A stretch of 64,000 nt of DNA from Agrobacterium tumefaciens. GTDB lineage: Bacteria > Pseudomonadota > Alphaproteobacteria > Rhizobiales > Rhizobiaceae. Positions within the stretch are counted from its first letter, which is position 1; every line of letters starts with the position of its first letter. Below, piece after piece: positions 40,313-47,727 of this stretch. Under the pieces are notes generated by a model. It was given only the letters and a program-made list of their open reading frames with translations. It did not search any database and was not told the origin of the DNA. Position numbers and translations under genes: made by a program. Location: the NCBI RefSeq assembly GCF_000834635.1, contig NZ_JXQV01000030.1:519017-583016 (forward strand). The letters are read 5' to 3'.

Positions 40313-43027
40313 ATGGCAGATGATGAACAGCGCCTTTTAGTCTCGTTTGAGGCCCGGCTTACGAAATTCGAACGTGACCTTGAGCGCGGCAAAAACCGAA
40401 CCCGCCGCGATTTCGGCCAAATGAAAAAGGATGCCGAAACCGCCGGTTCGGGTATTTCGAAGGCCATGGACGGCGCAATGAAAACGATGGGCGCTTTTGG
40501 CAAGGGTTTGGCTGGTGGCATCATTGGCGGCTTGGCGATTGGCGGGCTGGATGCCGTCATCGGGCGCGTGGCCGATCTGACGAAGGGCGTTGCGAATATT
40601 GGCAATGAAGCCAAACGTGCCGGCCTATCCAGTCGCGCCTTCCAAGAGCTTTCTCACGTTGCCAATCAAGCTCGCGTCCCGGTTGATGCCCTTGTCGATG
40701 GTATGAAAGAGCTGCACATTCGGGCAGATGAATTTCTGACCGATGGAACAGGCGCGGGAGCTGATGCCTTCCGCCGCCTTGGATACACTGCAACAGAGTT
40801 GCGTCGAAAACTTCAAGACCCGTCGGCCTTGCTTGCCGAGATCCTTGATCGCATGCGTGGCCTCGAGCAATTTCAGCAGAAGCGGCTATTTGAGGATATC
40901 TTCGGTGGTGAAGGTGGTGAGCAATTTGTGCAGCTTCTGTCACAAGGTGCTGACGGCATCCGCGCCACGATCAAAGAAGCGCACGATCTTGGCCTTGTTC
41001 TGGATGATGACGTCATTCGGCGCGCCGACGAAATCGACCGGAAGTTTTCCAAGATCACCGCGACCGTTGGCACCGGCCTGAAAGCTGCCGTCGTGGAAGT
41101 CGTCGGCGCTATTGATGATTGGCTTGATCGCTTCAACCGTATCGAAGAACAGACGACCCGGAATGTGCAAGGTGCGCTAACCGGCGTTTACGACAAGCTC
41201 CAAGAGGCCAAGGAACGGCTCGCAGACCTTCAGCTTGATAAGGTGGCGTTCCCCGGCGATTCTGCCGTAGACCTCAATATCGAACGCCAGACCGCCCTTG
41301 TGGAAGAATTGACGGGCGAAGCTATGCGCCTTCGCGACATTCTGGACCGGCGCAACGGCTATTCCGACACCTTCATTTATAAGACAGGTGAGCAAGCCAA
41401 GGGTGCGAAACCTGCGATCACCAATCTGAACGCTGCCATGAGCGGCACCGACAGCGCCGCCGCGAAGGCCACTGCCAACATTAAAAACTTCGGTGACGCG
41501 ATCCGCGCCCTCAAGGAAGAAGTGCCGGAACTGGCGAAGTCGCTTGCTGATCTGGACAAGAAAGCCCAGATCGATGCCGTCTATCAGAAGTCTCTTTCCA
41601 TGGCGCAAGGCCAGCGTGAAATCGCACTTGCGAACGAAATGCGCGGCAAGGCGCTGGCTTCGGTAAATATCAAGAGTGCAACCGATGATCCGGCCAGCTA
41701 CCTTTCGACGGTCCTGGAATCGGGTAAAGGTGCGTCACATATTACCGGCATGCAGGCGGATTTCCAGAAGCGCCTCGCCACGATGATTTCATCCATGCCT
41801 GCCGATCTTCAGGGCAGCGTGACAGTCAATTCCGGTTTCCGTTCCGTTGAGCGCCAGCAAGAGCTTTGGTTGCAGGCACTGAAGAAATATGGATCGCCGG
41901 AAGCAGCCCGGAAGTGGGTGGCACCACCCGGCAACAGCCAGCATAACAAAGGCAACGCTGCCGATCTGGGATATGGTTCCGACGCAGCCCGGCAGTGGGT
42001 GCATTCCAACGCCAACCAATTCGGCCTGTCCTTCCCGCTTAAGAATGAGAACTGGCATATCGAGGATGCCAGCGCTCGTTCCAAGGACACGACCGCCGAA
42101 ATCGACCGCCTTACACAGGCGGCCACACGCCAGAGCGATGCATACAGCCAGATAACGCAGGGCGCACGGCAGTATTCCGATGCGCAGCGGCTCGAACAGC
42201 AAACCCTTGGCATGACGGCACGGCAAGCGCAGGCGCTGCGATACGAGCAAGACATGCTCAATGAAGCGCAGCGGGCGGGCATTCAGCTATCACCGCAACA
42301 GCGCAGCGAGATCGCACAGCTTGCGCAGGGCATGGCACAAGCCGAAATGGCGACCGGACGCCTTCGCGAGAAACAGGAAGGGCTTGCAGAAGCCGGACAG
42401 TTCTTCGGCACACAGATCACCGATGCGCTAACCGGGCTTCTTTCCGGCACCATGACAGCCGAACAGGCGTTGCAATCTATGCTCCAAACACTGATCAAAG
42501 TTGGCCTTCAGGCCATGTTGATGGGCGAAGGGCCGCTTGCTGGATTGTTCGGAATGGGCGGAAAGTCCGGTGGTGGTGGCTTTGGTGGCATCCTCGGCTC
42601 TTTGCTTGGCGGTTTGTTCGGTTTCGAGTCTGGCGGTTACACCGGCAACGGCGGCAAGGGTGAACCGGCTGGCGTTGTCCACCGTGGCGAGTTTGTCATG
42701 TCGAAGGCAGCAGTGAGCCGGATCGGCGTTCGCAATCTCGACGCCATGCACCGGGGAGCGCTGAAAGGTTATTCTGATGGCGGATACGTCATGGACACCC
42801 CTACTCTTTCCGCGCCGATCCTTGGCAGCCCAGTCTCAGCCCCGGTTCAAGCGATCTCTATTTCGGCACCTATCACCGTGAACGGCTCGGCAGGAACGCC
42901 AGAACAAAATCAAGATTTGGCAAAGCGTGTGTCGAAACAGATGGAATCTACCATGCGTGGCGTGGTTGCGGACGAGATGAGGCGGCAAACAAGGCCCGGT
43001 AATTTCGCAAACAGTAGGAGCCGCTAG
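40313..43027 (+). CDS. Tape-measure-like protein with embedded M15-type peptidase region
   Basis: 904 residues. The N-terminal coiled region (FEARLTKFERDLERGKNRTRRDF), a Gly-rich hydrophobic stretch (GKGLAGGIIGGLAIGGLD) and long helices match lambda-type tape measures. About residues 495-600 form a VanY/M15-like region (TVNSGFRSVERQQELW; NSQHNKGNAADLG; ENWHIED) with the Zn-type His/Asp pattern, plausible for peptidoglycan penetration. A C-terminal segment has GGYTGNGGKGEPAGVVHRGEFVMSKAA, typical of tape measures. At about 0.15 nm per residue it would imply a tail near 135 nm. No tail tube or tip gene accompanies it. Confidence 0.88.
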   Translation: MADDEQRLLVSFEARLTKFERDLERGKNRTRRDFGQMKKDAETAGSGISKAMDGAMKTMGAFGKGLAGGIIGGLAIGGLDAVIGRVADLTKGVANIGNEAKRAGLSSRAFQELSHVANQARVPVDALVDGMKELHIRADEFLTDGTGAGADAFRRLGYTATELRRKLQDPSALLAEILDRMRGLEQFQQKRLFEDIFGGEGGEQFVQLLSQGADGIRATIKEAHDLGLVLDDDVIRRADEIDRKFSKITATVGTGLKAAVVEVVGAIDDWLDRFNRIEEQTTRNVQGALTGVYDKLQEAKERLADLQLDKVAFPGDSAVDLNIERQTALVEELTGEAMRLRDILDRRNGYSDTFIYKTGEQAKGAKPAITNLNAAMSGTDSAAAKATANIKNFGDAIRALKEEVPELAKSLADLDKKAQIDAVYQKSLSMAQGQREIALANEMRGKALASVNIKSATDDPASYLSTVLESGKGASHITGMQADFQKRLATMISSMPADLQGSVTVNSGFRSVERQQELWLQALKKYGSPEAARKWVAPPGNSQHNKGNAADLGYGSDAARQWVHSNANQFGLSFPLKNENWHIEDASARSKDTTAEIDRLTQAATRQSDAYSQITQGARQYSDAQRLEQQTLGMTARQAQALRYEQDMLNEAQRAGIQLSPQQRSEIAQLAQGMAQAEMATGRLREKQEGLAEAGQFFGTQITDALTGLLSGTMTAEQALQSMLQTLIKVGLQAMLMGEGPLAGLFGMGGKSGGGGFGGILGSLLGGLFGFESGGYTGNGGKGEPAGVVHRGEFVMSKAAVSRIGVRNLDAMHRGALKGYSDGGYVMDTPTLSAPILGSPVSAPVQAISISAPITVNGSAGTPEQNQDLAKRVSKQMESTMRGVVADEMRRQTRPGNFANSRSR

Positions 43028-43161
43028 CCAACAGACTCAGGTTCCGGCGTGGCGAGTCACTGATCCGCGTGTGGTGCGCCGTATAGTGGCGGACACCTGA
43101 AAGAGCCGGAAAGCTCTCCACGGGCTCCTTTGGGTCTTTTAGTGACGGCGCAACATATTGG

Positions 43162-43526
43162 GGACCGGAGAGTGTGTTGGGTTATCTGCGGACGCTTAAC
43201 TCCGTCCATACTATAAGAAGGGTTTTTTCAGCTCATTCTTTCCTGACACATTATAATAGTATGGACGGAGTTAAGCGTCCGCAGATTAACCCTCTCCGGT
43301 CCTGAGCTTTCCAACGCGACATACTCCGGTCCCAAAAGGCTGTGCTGTCGAGTGAACCTCCCCGGTCCCCAAAAAACTTGCGCCAGTCCGCATTTACTCC
43401 CTGCATGCGATTTCGAGATTGCTATAGCTGCATTTATGAACACGTCGACGTGCTCACAGGCCGGGTGGTTTTTGGTCCTTTCCACCCGGCCTCACTTCGC
43501 AAAAAGACCTGCAAAGAAGGGACCGG
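43162..43526. repeat. Cluster of GGACCGG / CCGGTCC motifs after the tape-measure gene
   Basis: Seven-base GGACCGG or its complement occurs five times in 365 bp: 43162-43168, 43296-43302, 43326-43332, 43362-43368 and 43520-43526; three are extended to CTCCGGTCC / GGACCGGAG. This is far above chance and lies in the main non-coding gap of the element (43028-43530). It may be a packaging (cos) region, origin or regulator array. Confidence 0.55.
43184..43286. repeat. 30-bp perfect inverted repeat
   Basis: Arms 43184-43213 and 43257-43286 (ATCTGCGGACGCTTAACTCC..., 30 of 30 paired) surround a 43-bp A/T-rich spacer. Outer flanks continue with partial pairing to GGACCGGAG / CTCCGGTCC. No T-run follows. 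It is far longer than a terminator stem and suggests an origin, packaging or structured RNA element. Confidence 0.8.
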
Positions 43527-43530
43527 TGCG

Positions 43531-44247
43531 GTGGGTAGACCCCAAAAATATCAGACGGAGGCGGATCGGCAAGCTGCCCGTCGCCTGAGTGACGCCGCAC
43601 GAAAGCGGCGCAAGCGCGCCGTAGACAGTGCCGCCAAGAATGCCCTCAAAAAAGACCCAACGAAACGCAAGGACGCAGCCGTGAACGCCGAAGCCTATCC
43701 ATTTGCCCCTATCAGTGATGAAACTATGGCCGCTATCAACAGCGTCGTGAAGGCATCCGGGGCAGTTGATTTTAGTGGTTCACCGAAAGATTTGCGTCAA
43801 GCGCGGATGGCCGTTGCTGTCATGCTGGAATGGGAGGAAGCTAATAAGCTAAAGCTTCCCGATCTGGAGCCAAAAATCTATCACGGCACCCTTGAGGAAC
43901 GATGGGGCAACAAGCCATTTAGCTACCCATATGGAGAGGAACACCAATGGAACCAGTTGCGCAGCACCTTGCACATTCTCGCTCATTTCATGGAACTTTG
44001 GGGGCGTAATAAAACCAAAGCTAATCGCCATGCGGAACGTGAACGAGCCGAAGCGGATGCCGCCGGTGTGACCGTCGCCAAACTTCGCGACCGTAAGGAC
44101 GCCGTGGCAAAGCAGAAATGGGAAGATAAAACGCAAACCGCTTTTCATCGCGCCAAATCCGATGAGGCACTTGCAAAGCAAACCGCACGAATTGAGCGCG
44201 AAAGCACCGAGCGCATGGAGCGGCAAGAGACATTCGGGCGCTTCTAG
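43531..44247 (+). CDS. Element protein of unknown function, basic N-terminus
   Basis: 238 residues from GTG 43531 (VGRPQKYQTEADRQAARR), which has AAAGAAGG upstream; the frame is open to 43342 but the added 63 residues look non-coding and cover the motif cluster. The first 45 residues are strongly basic (AARKRRKRAVDSAAKNALKKD), suggesting nucleic-acid binding; residues about 75-170 are mixed helical (ISDETMAAINSVVKASGAVD); the end is a charged coiled coil. GRPxKY openings recur in phage and plasmid regulators. No family recognised. Confidence 0.65.
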   Translation: MGRPQKYQTEADRQAARRLSDAARKRRKRAVDSAAKNALKKDPTKRKDAAVNAEAYPFAPISDETMAAINSVVKASGAVDFSGSPKDLRQARMAVAVMLEWEEANKLKLPDLEPKIYHGTLEERWGNKPFSYPYGEEHQWNQLRSTLHILAHFMELWGRNKTKANRHAERERAEADAAGVTVAKLRDRKDAVAKQKWEDKTQTAFHRAKSDEALAKQTARIERESTERMERQETFGRF

Positions 44248-44264
44248 CGTCCAGTCTCTCCCAA

Positions 44265-44286
44265 AATAAGTAAGCGTTTACTTATT
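44265..44286. promoter_or_regulatory. 22-bp operator-like palindrome
   Basis: AATAAGTAA-GCGT-TTACTTATT: 9-bp perfect arms around 4 bases, in the 136-bp gap before the next gene. Short spacing and symmetric A/T-rich arms fit a dimeric repressor site. No repressor gene is recognised in the element, so the cognate protein may come from a host or helper phage. Confidence 0.45.
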
Positions 44287-44383
44287 CTAACCATTTGATT
44301 TTGTTATAAAATATTGATTTATCCACTAGACGATTGATTCGACGCACGTTAAGATTCTGCCATCATCAACAGAGCGGAACAGC

Positions 44384-44629
44384 ATGCAAACAACATTCAT
44401 TCCTTCTTCCATCTTCGACTATCTCACCTCCGGCCTTGCCGCCGACATGGCAAAGCTTCAGCCGGATATCGTCTCGGGTGACATCGCACCTCACCAGATC
44501 GCGGCATTGCTTTGCGGCTATGGCGTCATGCCGGAAGACCTCGCAAAGCAGGTTATCGAAGACATGCGCGAAAATGCCGCCAAAGAGCTTGAGGCGGGTA
44601 TTTCGTCGATTGTTCGGCCAGCAGCGTAG
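44384..44629 (+). CDS. Small helical element protein, unknown function
   Basis: 81 residues, MQTTFIPSSIFDYLTSGLAADM..., predicted all-helical and acidic. GAGCGGAAC lies before the ATG. No family recognised. It is flanked by the palindrome at 44265 and by the TTGACA/ATAAC region at 44637, so it may be a single-gene unit. Confidence 0.6.
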   Translation: MQTTFIPSSIFDYLTSGLAADMAKLQPDIVSGDIAPHQIAALLCGYGVMPEDLAKQVIEDMRENAAKELEAGISSIVRPAA

Positions 44630-44636
44630 AAATCCA

Positions 44637-44674
44637 TTGACACTCCATAACGATATATCTAGTTATCTTGTTAT
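44637..44674 (+). promoter_or_regulatory. Promoter-like TTGACA with repeated ATAAC/GTTAT half-sites
   Basis: TTGACA at 44637-44642 is followed by ATAAC (44647-44651), GTTAT (44662-44666) and GTTAT (44670-44674). The first pair forms an imperfect 20-bp palindrome within the promoter spacer and -10 area, ahead of the ribosome site AGGAG and ATG at 44686. The -10 box is weak. Confidence 0.4.
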
Positions 44675-44685
44675 AGGAGATTGTC

Positions 44686-45156
44686 ATGGCAAAAACGCAG
44701 GCAGAAATTCAACGCGAATACCGGGAACGAAAGAAAGCGCAGGCTAAAGCTGTTCAAGCCAAACCAACGCCATCAATTGATCGAGTCATCGCGGGCGCTG
44801 ATCGAACCTTCGCAGCATTCCTAAAGGAGCGCGAAGCTAACTTCTCGCTCCCAGAAAACTTGCATTGGGTAGGTGTCGAGCTTGAAGTGGATTTGATGGC
44901 CGACCGACCAACGCTTGAACGGCAGGTCGATTGGGAAGAAATGGGGCTAGAGGTCAATTCGTTGACCGTCGCAACCGCCATGACCGCCATTCTGATCGAC
45001 TCCGCCAAGGAACTCGCTGACATGATCAATGCCTACAAGCTCGAAGAAATTGACAGGCAGATGCAAAACGCATCGCCGGTTAAAAAGGGCACACTTGAAG
45101 CCCTACGGAAGCGGTTGGAAAAGAAGACCAGCCATTTCTTTCCTGTCATCGAATAG
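44686..45156 (+). CDS. Element protein with MAKTQAEIQREYRERKKAQ opening, unknown function
   Basis: 156 residues. The N-terminal MAKTQAEIQREYRERKKAQA helix is common to many short phage and plasmid proteins, probably nucleic-acid binding. A middle segment (LPENLHWVGVELEVDLM) and a C-terminal coiled region (KGTLEALRKRLEKKTSHFF) follow. Strong ribosome site AGGAG. No specific family recognised. Confidence 0.65.
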   Translation: MAKTQAEIQREYRERKKAQAKAVQAKPTPSIDRVIAGADRTFAAFLKEREANFSLPENLHWVGVELEVDLMADRPTLERQVDWEEMGLEVNSLTVATAMTAILIDSAKELADMINAYKLEEIDRQMQNASPVKKGTLEALRKRLEKKTSHFFPVIE

Positions 45157-45266
45157 CGATGGCCTGAAGAACGCTGCCGGACAGTTGTCGCTGTCCGGCA
45201 AGCAAATGGAATGCCGACTACCAAATCAACTTTCCAGAGGCCAAACGGCCAGAAGTGGACTCTAAC

Positions 45267-45497
45267 ATGAACAATGCCAGACGCAAAACCATCGAAAGCC
45301 TTCTTAACCAAATCTCGTCGCTGAAAGAAGAAATCGAGGCCGTCACGAGTAACGAACAGGACGCTTTCGATTCGATGCCAGAAAGCTTGCAGCAGAGTGA
45401 TCGCGGGCAAGCTTCAGAAAGCGCCATCGGTTCCCTTGAGAATGCAAGCAACCAACTTGATGACGTCATGGGTGAACTTAGCGAGGCTATGGCATAA
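45267..45497 (+). CDS. Small coiled-coil element protein
   Basis: 76 residues from ATG 45267 (MNNARRKTIESLLNQISS); a GTG four codons upstream is possible. Acidic and helical throughout (LKEEIEAVTSNEQDAFDSMPESLQ), ending ASNQLDDVMGELSEAMA. The stop shares a base with the next start, so the two are a unit. Function unknown; the length, charge and coiled coil are reminiscent of small phage proteins seen beside restriction or repair genes. Confidence 0.6.
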   Translation: MNNARRKTIESLLNQISSLKEEIEAVTSNEQDAFDSMPESLQQSDRGQASESAIGSLENASNQLDDVMGELSEAMA

Positions 45498-45700
45498 TGG
45501 CTTTGCACCTTCAAGACGCCCCGCATCTGCCAGAACTCCGACGCCGCAACGACATCATTCTTGATATGACCCGTGACGAGTTGTTGTATCGACTTGGGGT
45601 TTTGGAAGGTAGCTTTCTTTGCATGACAGGAGAGCTAGCTCCTTCGGACGGCATGCCGGGCGGAGAGGAAGCTGACTTCCTCGCGGACGGAGCAGCTTAA
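45497..45700 (+). CDS. Small element protein, coupled to previous gene
   Basis: 67 residues, MALHLQDAPHLPELRRRND..., starting within the TAATG overlap of the preceding stop, hence translationally coupled. Acidic C-terminus (DGMPGGEEADFLADGAA). No family recognised. An intrinsic terminator follows 9 bp later. Confidence 0.55.
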   Translation: MALHLQDAPHLPELRRRNDIILDMTRDELLYRLGVLEGSFLCMTGELAPSDGMPGGEEADFLADGAA

Positions 45701-45708
45701 CAATCAAA

Positions 45709-45737
45709 AGGCCCGCCGATCACGGCGGGCCTTTTTC
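45709..45737 (+). terminator. Intrinsic terminator closing the element's main gene block
   Basis: GGCCCGCCG-ATCA-CGGCGGGCC stem followed by TTTTT. It separates the phage-type genes from the right-end two-gene cargo, which therefore needs its own promoter. Confidence 0.92.
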
Positions 45738-45922
45738 GTTTAGAACACAACATGCCAACAGTCCTTTGCCACATGTTTTTAGAAGGTGTGGACCGTGAGG
45801 AAGCGCGGCGTCGCGTGCAACCGAAGGTGAATACGATGATTGAAAGCTAGAAAAGAAGAAATTCTTCCGATGGCCGACAAATAAACGACAAAGCCTCTTT
45901 ACGATGACCTTAAAGCAAAGTA

Positions 45923-45937
45923 GAACAAAACAAGAAC
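45923..45937 (+). promoter_or_regulatory. Candidate LexA (SOS) box before the DUF4747-like gene
   Basis: GAAC-N7-GAAC (45923-45926 and 45934-45937), the complement of the alphaproteobacterial SOS consensus, 123 bp before the ATG at 46061 and after the terminator at 45737. One or two such matches are expected by chance in 64 kb, but this one lies in the only promoter-bearing gap of the cargo. The rest of 45741-46060 is A/T-rich with no gene seen. Confidence 0.5.
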
Positions 45938-46060
45938 TAACTCATATGTATTTACAGCGTCCTCCTGTGAGCAGCAGTTGAATCATCTGTGTGTTTTGTT
46001 TGCTTCTAGTTGCGAGTCTAAAAATCGCCTCCTAATGTAAATTCAATATGGAGGCTTAAG

Positions 46061-46933
46061 ATGGCAAGAAAAATCAAGGTATCGGCGTCGGCATTGAATG
46101 TTCGATTGCACCCACACGAGCAGGGAACCTATTCAAAATGGCTGCGCGCTGTATATCGTAAAAAGATGATTGGTCCTGTTCATGGCGACCGACACGGAAT
46201 GATATCAACGCTCGACACCCGGCAAGAGATTGACGGGATCATAACCGGGGTAATCACCACGTTTGTAAAATTTGACGAGAATGCAGAGTGGTTCAACTCG
46301 GCAGAGCTTAAAGAGGCTACTGAGGATGAGGTATCTGAAATCGAAATCCCTGCGGACCTGCACTACAATCCCGCCTATTTCTATTTCACCCTCGTTGAAA
46401 AAACACATAAGCTGTATTTCCAGACCTACGCCAAGGGCGGGAAAACGCTTACGCCCTTGTCCGCAAAAAAATTTTTCGGTCATCTCGCTAAAAACATGGA
46501 CGTGATGAAAGAATTTGGGGAAGCACAAATTTCCATCGTGCAAGAAAAAGCCAGCTTGGACAAAATGTTCAAAATTGATCGGATAAATGAGATATCCATC
46601 ACCATCTTTAAGCCGAACACCGATATTTTCGATGATGACTTTGATAAAAATATCGAAGATCACCTCGCGGAGACCCATAGTCGGGCTGTGACTATTTCTT
46701 ATAAGGCTGATGCCGGTGGTTCTATCAAGCCAGACGACGACATTCGTAAGATTAGCAACGTTGCCCTCAACAACGGGACCGTGGAGGTGAAGGGGCGTGA
46801 TGAAAAAGGTGCTGTCAATTTGAATAGCGAAAACTACCCGTTAAATCTCCATGACAAATACGATCCCGACGCAAGACAAGAGCGCAACGCCTTTCTCTCG
46901 TTGCTGCCAATTTGGGGGGGTGCTCCTAAGTAG
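46061..46933 (+). CDS. DUF4747-like protein, putative sensor of a two-gene defence module
   Basis: 290 residues, soluble. The run IKVSASALNVRLHPHEQGTYSKW, the central YNPAYFYFTLVEKTHKLYFQ, LTPLSAKKFFGHL and IFKPNTDIFDDDFDKNIEDHL fit my memory of the DUF4747 family; no database search was possible. Composition is A/T-richer than the rest of the element. Ribosome site GGAGG lies within a small GCCTCC/GGAGGC inverted pair (46027-46055), so translation may be modulated. It is followed two bases later by a four-helix membrane protein. Cytosolic sensor plus membrane effector parallels lambda RexAB in layout only. Biochemical function unknown. Confidence 0.7.
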   Translation: MARKIKVSASALNVRLHPHEQGTYSKWLRAVYRKKMIGPVHGDRHGMISTLDTRQEIDGIITGVITTFVKFDENAEWFNSAELKEATEDEVSEIEIPADLHYNPAYFYFTLVEKTHKLYFQTYAKGGKTLTPLSAKKFFGHLAKNMDVMKEFGEAQISIVQEKASLDKMFKIDRINEISITIFKPNTDIFDDDFDKNIEDHLAETHSRAVTISYKADAGGSIKPDDDIRKISNVALNNGTVEVKGRDEKGAVNLNSENYPLNLHDKYDPDARQERNAFLSLLPIWGGAPK

Positions 46934-46935
46934 AT

Positions 46936-47493
46936 ATGTTTAAACAGTGGAAAGCCTTATACCGGTGGCTACGGCGTTATTTTAACGCATATGGTGGCAT
47001 CACAGGAATTTTGGGCTCCCCGATATTTGGGGTGGCAGTGATAGTCAGTGCGTTAAGTTACTCGAACTGGCTAACGCCTTCGTGGATCGAAAAGGTCGAC
47101 ACGTTGATTCCAAGTCTACTTGGTTTTAGCCTCGGAACTTACGCCATACTTTTCAGCCTAGTGAGCGCTCGACTAAAGGGTGCCTTGCGAGCGCTGACAA
47201 CGGATTCCGGCGTAACATACCTTGAATCAATCAACGCAACTTTTTTCCACTTCATCATGGTTCAAGTTGTTACTTTGCTATGGGCAATTCTGTTCAAGGG
47301 CAGCTGGTTTTTCGACGCGCTTAATCTGATTGGAGGAGACGCTGACTGGGTAGCAACAGTCAAATGGTGGTCATTCCGTGCCGGTTCATTTGGGGGCTTT
47401 GTGCTGATGACGTATTCGATATTACTCACGATAGCCGCAGCATTGGCAGTGTATCGACTTGCAATGATAAAAGATCCGAAAGAGACTAGCTAA
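46936..47493 (+). CDS. Four-helix membrane protein paired with DUF4747-like gene
   Basis: 185 residues. Helices at about 22-44 (ILGSPIFGVAVIVSALSY), 57-79 (LIPSLLGFSLGTYAILFSLV), 104-127 (FFHFIMVQVVTLLWAILF) and 146-172 (GSFGGFVLMTYSILLTIAAAL), with short charged ends. Starts two bases after the preceding stop, so both are one unit. It ends 128 bp before attR, the classical cargo position of phage satellites. A membrane-depolarising effector is a reasonable inference; no catalytic motif is seen. Confidence 0.7.
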   Translation: MFKQWKALYRWLRRYFNAYGGITGILGSPIFGVAVIVSALSYSNWLTPSWIEKVDTLIPSLLGFSLGTYAILFSLVSARLKGALRALTTDSGVTYLESINATFFHFIMVQVVTLLWAILFKGSWFFDALNLIGGDADWVATVKWWSFRAGSFGGFVLMTYSILLTIAAALAVYRLAMIKDPKETS

Positions 47494-47513
47494 ATCCTTC
47501 GATCAGCCATTTT

Positions 47514-47547
47514 CGTCACAAAAAAGAAACCGTCACAATGTCACAAA
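47514..47547 (+). promoter_or_regulatory. Candidate integrase arm-type sites, right end
   Basis: CGTCACAAA at 47514-47522, CGTCACAAT at 47531-47539 and TGTCACAAA at 47539-47547, about 75 bp inside attR. The same word occurs twice inside attL (30575, 30587) in the same orientation. Confidence 0.55.
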
Positions 47548-47621
47548 TTAATTACCTCTAATATTAATTTTGACGTTGAAAATCATATGTTTAGACTTAT
47601 TTTTTTTGAGAGATTCGAGTT

Positions 47622-47646
47622 TTCGAGTCTCTCATCGCCCACCATT
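47622..47646 (+). repeat. attR core (25-bp direct repeat, right copy)
   Basis: Perfect copy of 30493-30517, i.e. the 3' end of tRNA-Val including CCACCATT. The five bases just left of it (GAGTT-type sequence) do not rebuild the tRNA, so this is the element-derived junction. Confidence 0.93.
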
Positions 47647-47727
47647 ACCCCCTAAAATTTTCAATTTTATCCAGATACTCCGCAAGCTCGGATCGTATTT
47701 GCTATTTATCCCTGCTTTTACTGCTTT

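Larger units (their letters stand above)
30493..47646 (+). mobile_element. 17.2-kb integrated element with capsid and packaging genes (satellite-like prophage) in tRNA-Val
   Basis: Bounded by a 25-bp perfect direct repeat in the 3' end of tRNA-Val (30493-30517) and at 47622-47646. All about 22 genes are on the plus strand: tyrosine integrase; portal; GTA-type chaperone; protease-capsid fusion; second chaperone-like gene; HNH nuclease; DNA-binding-like protein; connectors; tail-completion; head closure; small and large terminase; tape measure; small unknown genes; and a two-gene right-end cargo. I find no major tail protein, baseplate, receptor-binding, lysis, replication or repressor gene. 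This content, short length and cargo position resemble capsid-forming phage-inducible islands; the tape-measure gene is atypical for them. An eroded HK97-like prophage is the alternative, though every remaining frame is intact and tightly packed. Confidence 0.9.

Noticed and set aside
43342..43530. N-terminal extension of the 238-residue element protein to an ATG at 43342
   Set aside because: The extra 63 residues cover the CCGGTCC motif cluster and have no protein-like pattern; GTG 43531 has a ribosome site and starts the conserved-looking GRPQKY segment.
30493..47646. Complete, self-sufficient prophage
   Set aside because: Tail tube, tip, fibre, lysis, replication and repressor functions were looked for on both strands and not found; the att repeats set firm ends, so they are not merely outside the region.
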